A stretch of DNA of 64,000 bases from Saprospiraceae bacterium (GTDB lineage: Bacteria; Bacteroidota; Bacteroidia; Chitinophagales; Saprospiraceae): NCBI GenBank assembly GCA_016711125.1, contig JADJTQ010000003.1:1054001-1118000 (forward strand). Reading direction: 5' to 3'. The first letter of the stretch is position 1; every line of letters starts with the position of its first letter. Shown here piece after piece: positions 58,543-64,000 of this stretch. Under the pieces are notes generated by a model. The model did not search any database. It was not told the DNA's origin and saw only the letters and a program-made list of their open reading frames with translations. Position numbers and translations under genes: made by a program.

Positions 58543-59239
58543 ATGAAAAATATGATCATCCTGACAGTGGCACTTTTGGTTACGATAGCAAACAACCTGA
58601 CTGCCAAAGTAAACACAGAGGCCCTCGATTACACCTATTGCAACTGGAACTCCTCGTTTGAATATCCGAACAAACACACTTTTTACGCTGGAGAAGATGT
58701 CTACGTAAAGGTAAAACCTCAGAAGCACTACGACATTAATTACATGGAGATCTGGGTAAACAACCAGTACATCCGAAAAGAAACATCCTATCCTTATGAA
58801 TGGTGCAAATCTGGTAGTGGAGACAATTATCTACGCAATTTGACCCAGGCAACTATAAGATTAAATGTAAGATCGTTGATAAATGTGGTGGCTGTCACTA
58901 TATCTACTACGACATCTGTGTGACTGGCGGCAATAATAACTACTGCGATTGGAACTCATGGTATAAATATCCTCAGCATAACAAACACTACAATACAGGT
59001 TGTGACATGTATGTACGGGTAGATTGCCAAAATATCAGGATATTGAATGGATGGAATTGTACCTGAACAACCAGTGCATCCGCAAAGAGACCTCCTATCC
59101 ATACGAGTGGTGTAAAGGAAGTGGTAACAGTGATTACAAATTACGGCACATGCAAAAAGGCTGCTACCATCTGAAGGTAAAAATTAAAGACAAGTGCGGT
59201 CAATACCATGAAAAGAGCTGCACCTTCTACGTCGACTAG
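58543..59239 (+). pseudogene. Secreted cysteine-rich two-domain protein, copy 3 (two frameshifts)
   Basis: Same gene as copies 1 and 2 but one base is missing in the C-run after TTGACC (about 58845; ACCCAGGC where the others have ACCCCCGGC or ACCCCGGGC), and one A is missing near 59030 (CAAAATATC for CAAAAATATC). The two deletions do not compensate, so the product would end after 126 residues, retaining signal peptide and most of domain 1. Both are homopolymer losses, so consensus error is possible. Its flank and coding variants are a mixture of copies 1 and 2. Confidence 0.85.
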
Positions 59240-59273
59240 TAGAAAACAAACCTTAGAAAAACCATCTGATATT

Positions 59274-59312
59274 AAAGCATCCTGGGAGCGAAAGTTCGGG
59301 GATGCTTTTTTT
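59274..59312 (+). terminator. Intrinsic terminator of copy 3
   Basis: AAAGCATCCTGGGA with TTCGGGGATGCTTTTTTT; slightly eroded relative to the terminators of copies 1 and 2. Confidence 0.75.
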
Positions 59313-59434
59313 GATTTAGGAGTGTTGATCTTAGAATTGTCTTTTCTTCTCGAAAATATAATGAGCATTAAAAAGTATTCGCAGATAAAAGGTTAGAGTA
59401 TTTTTAAATATTTTGATAGAATTACTCAGCAGAC

Positions 59435-61236
59435 TCATAAAGCTTTTTGAAATTGACGGATTTTCATTTTAACCCTAAATCCTTCCTGGTTTTCAATATC
59501 TAACTGGGCCTTTAATTTGGTCGCAAACATTTTAATTAGGGAAAATCCAAATGATTTATGTTGCATGGCTTCGAGATCATCAACCCCGGTTCCATTGTCT
59601 GCAATTTCGACATAAAGATCTTTACCCTGATCGGTCAATATCAATCTTATCAGATGATCCTTTGAAGTTTTAAAAGCATGTTTTAATGCATTGCTGATCA
59701 ATTCATTCATCATCAGGCCTAGTGGGATCATCGTGTCGACATCAAGCTGAATAGGATCTACCTGAATCTCTAATCTGATTTCATCTTCTCTTATATTATA
59801 GGATCGCAATAAATTTTCCAGCAACTTGGTCAAATAGATACGTGCATTTACTCCCTGTAGATTGTTGGACTGGTACAAGTCCTGGTGGATCAGAGCCATG
59901 GATCGCACTCGATCCTGACCCTGACGCAAAGCATCCAGTGCATGTTCGTCCAGAATATATTTTGACTGGAGGGAGAGTAAGGAGGATATTACTTGTAGAT
60001 TATTTTTAACCCGGTGATGTATTTCTCTCAACAAGGTGTCTTTTTCCTTTAAAGTTATACTGATGGTTTGATGTTGATTCTTGATTTTGCGAAACAATTT
60101 AAATAGAACGATTGATACTCCAGCAAATAAAATCAAGCCAATGAATAAGAATGTTGACTGTCTCCTAGATGCTTGCATATTCACAACATTCAATTCGTTT
60201 TTCATATTGAGAAATGCTATTTCCTTTTCTTTTTTATCAGTTTCAAATCTTTCTCTCAGTTCGGTGAGATTCCGGTCTCTTTCTGTATCCAAAATGGAAT
60301 CCTGGTGAGTCTTAATCGTTCACTGTATTCAAATGCTTTCGTAAAATCACCTTTCTTAACATAGTACTCCATCCAGTGTGAAATCAGACCTGTTTCAATA
60401 ATTCGCAGATTGTTTATATCTACAATTTTTTGAGCTTCTTCAAGGTGCTTTTGAGCTTCTTCATAATTATTCATTTGCATTGCAACATCAGCCTTAGTGC
60501 GCCAAACACCAGCTATCAGCTGCGCGTCCTTAGTTGGAGACAAATATTTAAGTGCATCGTTGCAATAGAGCTCCGATTGTTCAAAACGTTTTCGCGTCAC
60601 CGCCAAATCAGCGAGTATGGCATAAGGACCACCAAGTTCGCTCTTCAGGTTTATCTGATATATGTAGTCGATGGCCTTGAGCAGATAGACTTCCGCTTCA
60701 TCGTATTGGCCGCTTACCTTAAGCATATTACCTAGGTTGGTATGATTGATGATCAGTCTTCTAATCTTAGTTGATCCGGTGTAGAAGGGAATGGCCTGTT
60801 CGAGATAGCGGATGGCTCCCATCGTATCATTTTGGGCCCAGGCCACAGCAGACATATTGTTATGTAAAGAACCAATCTGGGATGAATCTTTTATTGATTC
60901 AAAATCTACGACAGCTGAAAGAAAGGCTTCGGCGGCCTTATTATATTCACCGGACATGAAGTCTATCGAGCCCACTAATACTTTGGCGCGGCCAATTTGA
61001 TAGGTATCTTTGATCGAGTGCGCCAAAGAATCGTAGATTCTGGCATAACTCATAGCCAATGTTTTATCTTTAGGAGTCGTATGCTGGCATAGCAGGTTTA
61101 GAATTCTGAATTTTGATTGAGTGGACTGTGCAGTATCCAGCGCTGACTGCAGACTGTCTATGATGGAGATTTGGCTCTGAAGATAGGCGCTAAAATTGAT
61201 TAAAATCAGAAGAGTAAGATATGCATTTTTCATCAT
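59435..61236 (-). CDS. TPR-sensor histidine kinase, HisKA_2 type (frameshift)
   Basis: A signal peptide (MMKNAYLTLLILINFSAYLQ) is followed by five or more TPRs (residues 40-300), then after a frameshift a coiled coil (RDRNLTELRERFETDKKEKE), one membrane helix (STFLFIGLILFAGVSIVLF), a HisKA_2 motif (LREIHHRVKNNLQVISSLL, phospho-His) and a HATPase domain (MNELISNALKHAF, ADNGTGVDDL). The break at 60312-60313 (TT, one T short) joins ERL to KTHQDSILDTERDRN. Corrected length is about 600 residues. No response regulator is adjacent, so it is an orphan kinase. It signals in the LytS/HWE-like style common in Bacteroidota. Confidence 0.85.
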
Positions 61237-61505
61237 CTTAAGTTATGGAGAAGTTCTGAATGTCGATTGTCAAAATTTATGGCTTTGGTCTGGATTTAAA
61301 GATCTTGTAAGTGAGAGCTCAGGTTTCGGTACAGTTCACTCTGACTTTTATATTCTGTGGCTTCTATGAGCGAACGATTGAATAATTATTTAAAAAGTTA
61401 GCTGGAGTGGTGGGAAGTGCCAGGGATTTGGATTAAAGTGATGACTGTTTTTTAAGAGGAATAGTAAGCTATGTGGTACTAGTGGCTCTACCTAATATTT
61501 AAAAT

Positions 61506-62372
61506 ATGACGAGAATACTATTACTTTCTTTAATCTACATGATCCTGTTGGGTTGTGACTCTCAATCTGAAAAAAATGTAAATGCTGATCAGGAGGAGTG
61601 GCTTTCTTTATTCAATGGTCAAAACCTTGATGATTGGGCACCAAAGATCCGGGGAATTCCTTTGGGTCAAAATTATTTGAATACATTCCGGGTAGCCGAC
61701 GGGGTCTTGCAGGCAAACTACGATGGTTACAAAAATTTCGATGACCGTTTTGGCCATTTATTTTATAAGGATTCATTTTCTTTTTATCATTTAGTAGCTG
61801 AATATCGTACGCTGGGTGATTCAACAATTCCTGGCGCACCTGAATGGGCATTTCGAAATAATGGCCTAATGCTACATGCACAATCAGCCCAAAGCATGGG
61901 CTTGGAGCAAGACTTTCCGATTTCACTTGAAATGCAATTACTGTCTGGAAATGGAGTAGATGAGAGGCCAACCGCTAATCTCTGTACTCCCGGTACCCAT
62001 GTCCATCTTGCCGATACATTATTTACCAACCACTGTATCCAATCAAGTTCGAAGACCTATCATGGAGACACCTGGGTGAGGGTAGAAGCGTTGGTTTTTG
62101 GGGATTCCGTAGTGCACTTTCTGGTCGAGGGAGATACCGTCTTTACCTTTACTAAACCAGTGATGGGTGCTGGAGTAGTAAACGGCCATAATCAGGATTA
62201 TCTGGTGGAAGGTCAACCGATAAAGGGTGGATATATAACTATCCAAGGCGAAAGTCATCCGACCGAATTCAGAAAAATTGAATTATTAAACCTTTGTGGA
62301 TGCACGGATAGAAAGGCTAAAAATTACAAGTCCTATTTTGTTAAATCGGACAACAGTAAATGTATATATTAA
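61506..62372 (+). CDS. DUF1080 lipoprotein with C-terminal GCTD...C module
   Basis: The 288 residues begin with a lipoprotein signal (LSLIYMILLGC). The DUF1080 (3-keto-disaccharide hydrolase-like) domain has FNGQNLDDW at its start, then GHLFYKDSFSFYHL, FRNNGLMLHAQ, ISLEMQLLSG and GYITIQGESHPTEFRKIEL, a concanavalin-like fold linked to glycoside turnover. The last 25 residues form GCTDRKAKNYKSYFVKSD..C, a short Cys-paired module seen repeated in Bacteroidota secreted proteins, here as a single copy. It lies 49 bp upstream of the GH92 gene on the same strand; both may act on glycans. Confidence 0.88.
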   Translation: MTRILLLSLIYMILLGCDSQSEKNVNADQEEWLSLFNGQNLDDWAPKIRGIPLGQNYLNTFRVADGVLQANYDGYKNFDDRFGHLFYKDSFSFYHLVAEYRTLGDSTIPGAPEWAFRNNGLMLHAQSAQSMGLEQDFPISLEMQLLSGNGVDERPTANLCTPGTHVHLADTLFTNHCIQSSSKTYHGDTWVRVEALVFGDSVVHFLVEGDTVFTFTKPVMGAGVVNGHNQDYLVEGQPIKGGYITIQGESHPTEFRKIELLNLCGCTDRKAKNYKSYFVKSDNSKCIY

Positions 62373-62421
62373 CCTTGAATTGACTCTGTTTTTAGTTTTT
62401 ACTCTCACAAAATGAAATTCA

Positions 62422-64000
62422 ATGTATTTTTACGTGCTTATTGTGTTGATCAGTTGTCGATCAACCAGTGAACCCAATTTGCACCCGCTCCCTGACCTCG
62501 TTAAATATGTCGATCCACAAATAGGTTCGGTACATGGCAGGTGGTTTTTTTACACCCCGGCAGCCCTTCCTTTCGGCATGGCCAAACTGGCACCGCATAC
62601 CTATGCATACAACAGTAGCGGTGGGTGGGGTCCCACGGGTTATGATGACCGGCATTCATCGATCGAAGGATTCGGCCATTTTCATGAATTTCAGGTGGGA
62701 GGACTAACCTTTATGCCGACCACTGGCACCGTTAACACCATGCCGGAAGTCTGGAAAAACCCGATAGTGGTTATCGTTCGAGATTTGAAAAATCAACTGA
62801 AATTGCCGAGCCGGGATATTACAGTGTGGTATTGTCCGACTATGATATTAAGGTCGAATTAACCGCTACGGAGAGGGTAGGGATTCACCGATATACTTTC
62901 GAAAAACCGGGAATGGCCCATTTGGTGATCGACATCGGGCATCGTCAGGGAGAAAGCGGTGAGGTCACCAAGGCTGAAGCAACGCTGGTTAATGATCAGG
63001 AGATCGAAGGCTATATCGAGACCTATCCCGAGTATCTTAAATTTTGTGATCCTAATCAGCGGGTAGGTATGTTTTTTGTCGCAAGATTAAGTAAGCCTGT
63101 CATTTCCAGTGCCGCTTTTGTTGATTCCTTAGTGATCAATGAAATGGCTCATACCGAAGGAACACAGAATGGAATGGTGCTGGATTTTGATGTGGTAGAG
63201 CAAGGAGAAGTGCTTGAGATACAAACAGGTTTAAGCTACACTTCTATGGAGAATGCCAGATTGAATTTAGCTAAAGAAGTTCAAGGTAAGTCATTCGATC
63301 AGATAAGAAATGAGGCTCGGGCACAATGGAATGAGCAGTTAAACCGGATAAAAGTTGAAGGGGGCCGGGAAGCTGATCGTATCAAGTTTTATACCGGATT
63401 ATATCATGCATTATTAGGGCGCGGCCTGGCAAGTGATGTAAATGGGCATTATCCAAAAATCGATCATGAAATTGGGAAGATTCCTCTTGACGAGAAAGGT
63501 GATCCGCGTTACCATCACTACAATTCCGATGGGATGTGGGGTGGATTTTGGAATTTAAGTCAATTATGGGCACTGGCATATCCTGAATATCTAAGTGACT
63601 ATATTCAGTCGAATATTGACTTATATCATGAGAGAGGATGGTTGCATGATGGTGTGGCCAACAGCACTTATACCAATGGAGTACAAACCAATTTTCAGGG
63701 ATTGCTCCTTGCATCAACCTATAATGTGGGTATCCGTGACTTCGACGTAAGTGGCTATGAAGCGGCATTAAAAAATGAATTAAATGCCGATGGTAGAAAC
63801 CTGGGGAATGGGAAGTATGATTTGCACTATTTTATCAATGATCAATATGTGCCCTACAAAGACACGATGATTTCAAACGGCTGGATCTTTAATTTTGGTA
63901 GCTCGCATACGCTTGAATATGCTTTTAGTTCGTATGCGGTAGGGCAAATGGCTAAATTGATGAATGACCGGCCGAATTATCTTCGACTGAATAGTCAGGC
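62422..64000 (+). CDS. GH92-family α-mannosidase-like lipoprotein, 5' part, one frameshift
   Basis: The ATG at 62422 gives a lipoprotein signal ending LISC. The N-terminal domain has VKYVDPQIGS, ALPFGMAKLAPHT and HSSIEGFGHFHE. The frame breaks near 62755-62762 (an A5/C3 run needs one more base), joining EVWKN to DSGYRSRFEKSTEIAEPGYYS. The catalytic (α/α) part follows with FYTGLYHALL, NSDGMWGGFWN and GWLHDGVANSTYTNG. GH92 enzymes are Ca2+-dependent exo-α-mannosidases acting on N-glycans or mannans. The gene continues past the window edge; about 525 of an expected 700-750 residues are seen. Confidence 0.88.

Noticed and set aside
1..64000. tRNA, rRNA or riboswitch
   Set aside because: I found no cloverleaf-like segment, rRNA stretch or recognisable riboswitch core by eye.

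Overview
The window looks like a chromosome segment of a free-living, polysaccharide-using member of the Bacteroidota, most like the Saprospiraceae/Lewinella group. The signs are: sensors with a β-propeller plus Y_Y_Y domain, TonB-dependent and CarboxypepD_reg outer-membrane proteins, GH92, DUF1080 and BNR_4 proteins, frequent Sec signal peptides ending in A-Q, and a moderately AT-rich sequence. This placement is inferred from gene content; no rRNA or tRNA gene is present to confirm it.

Layout. 0-2.5 kb: two tandem Uma2-type nuclease genes (one cut by the window edge) and a Tat-exported enolase-superfamily enzyme. 2.7-9.1 kb: two tail-fibre-like secreted proteins (one decayed) beside a NarL-type two-component system; an almost identical 19-bp motif lies upstream of four genes here and is a candidate operator. 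9.2-17.1 kb: SMP-30-like lactonase, rhamnose mutarotase, TlpA-like lipoprotein, TPR protein plus purple-acid-phosphatase-like enzyme, and a class-C β-lactamase-fold hydrolase. 17.3-31.0 kb: a pyruvate/ferredoxin and redox-stress block (pyruvate phosphate dikinase, dihydroorotate-dehydrogenase-like protein, pyruvate:ferredoxin oxidoreductase, GltD-like NAD(P)H oxidoreductase with ferredoxin domains, Tll0287-like haem protein, 1-Cys peroxiredoxin, tandem universal stress protein, HhH DNA-binding protein, HEPN-like protein) with Crp/Fnr-like palindromes. 31.5-33.5 kb: a degenerate IS1634-like element. 33.6-45.1 kb: a pseudo-receiver, YXWGXW protein, BNR_4 protein, SbcD-like phosphoesterase, ChaN-family protein next to a TonB receptor, DinB-like, vWA, AraC, DUF1761, DUF4287 and TolB-like proteins. 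45.5-52.2 kb: a TetR-controlled TolC/HlyD/ABC-2 efflux operon whose distal half is broken. 52.2-59.3 kb: a GIY-YIG protein and a three-copy cassette encoding a small secreted cysteine-rich two-domain protein, flanked by a 134-bp noncoding repeat, with an outer-membrane β-barrel gene between copies 1 and 2. 59.4-64 kb: a TPR sensor kinase, a DUF1080 lipoprotein and a GH92 gene that runs off the end.

A property that affects the whole reading is the large number of single-base frameshifts (about twenty), most of them one base missing from a short homopolymer. I joined such fragments into single genes where the protein continues in the neighbouring frame. They cluster in the IS, the efflux operon and accessory genes and are nearly absent from 17-31 kb and 33.6-49.4 kb, so both consensus error and real decay remain possible. 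Two in-frame nonsense codons (4490 and 21184) are not of this type.

The strongest candidate for something undescribed is the triplicated secreted two-domain family at 52.6-59.3 kb with its repeat, leader and terminator, whose copies show mosaic similarity suggesting gene conversion. Second is the 19-bp motif set around the two-component system.
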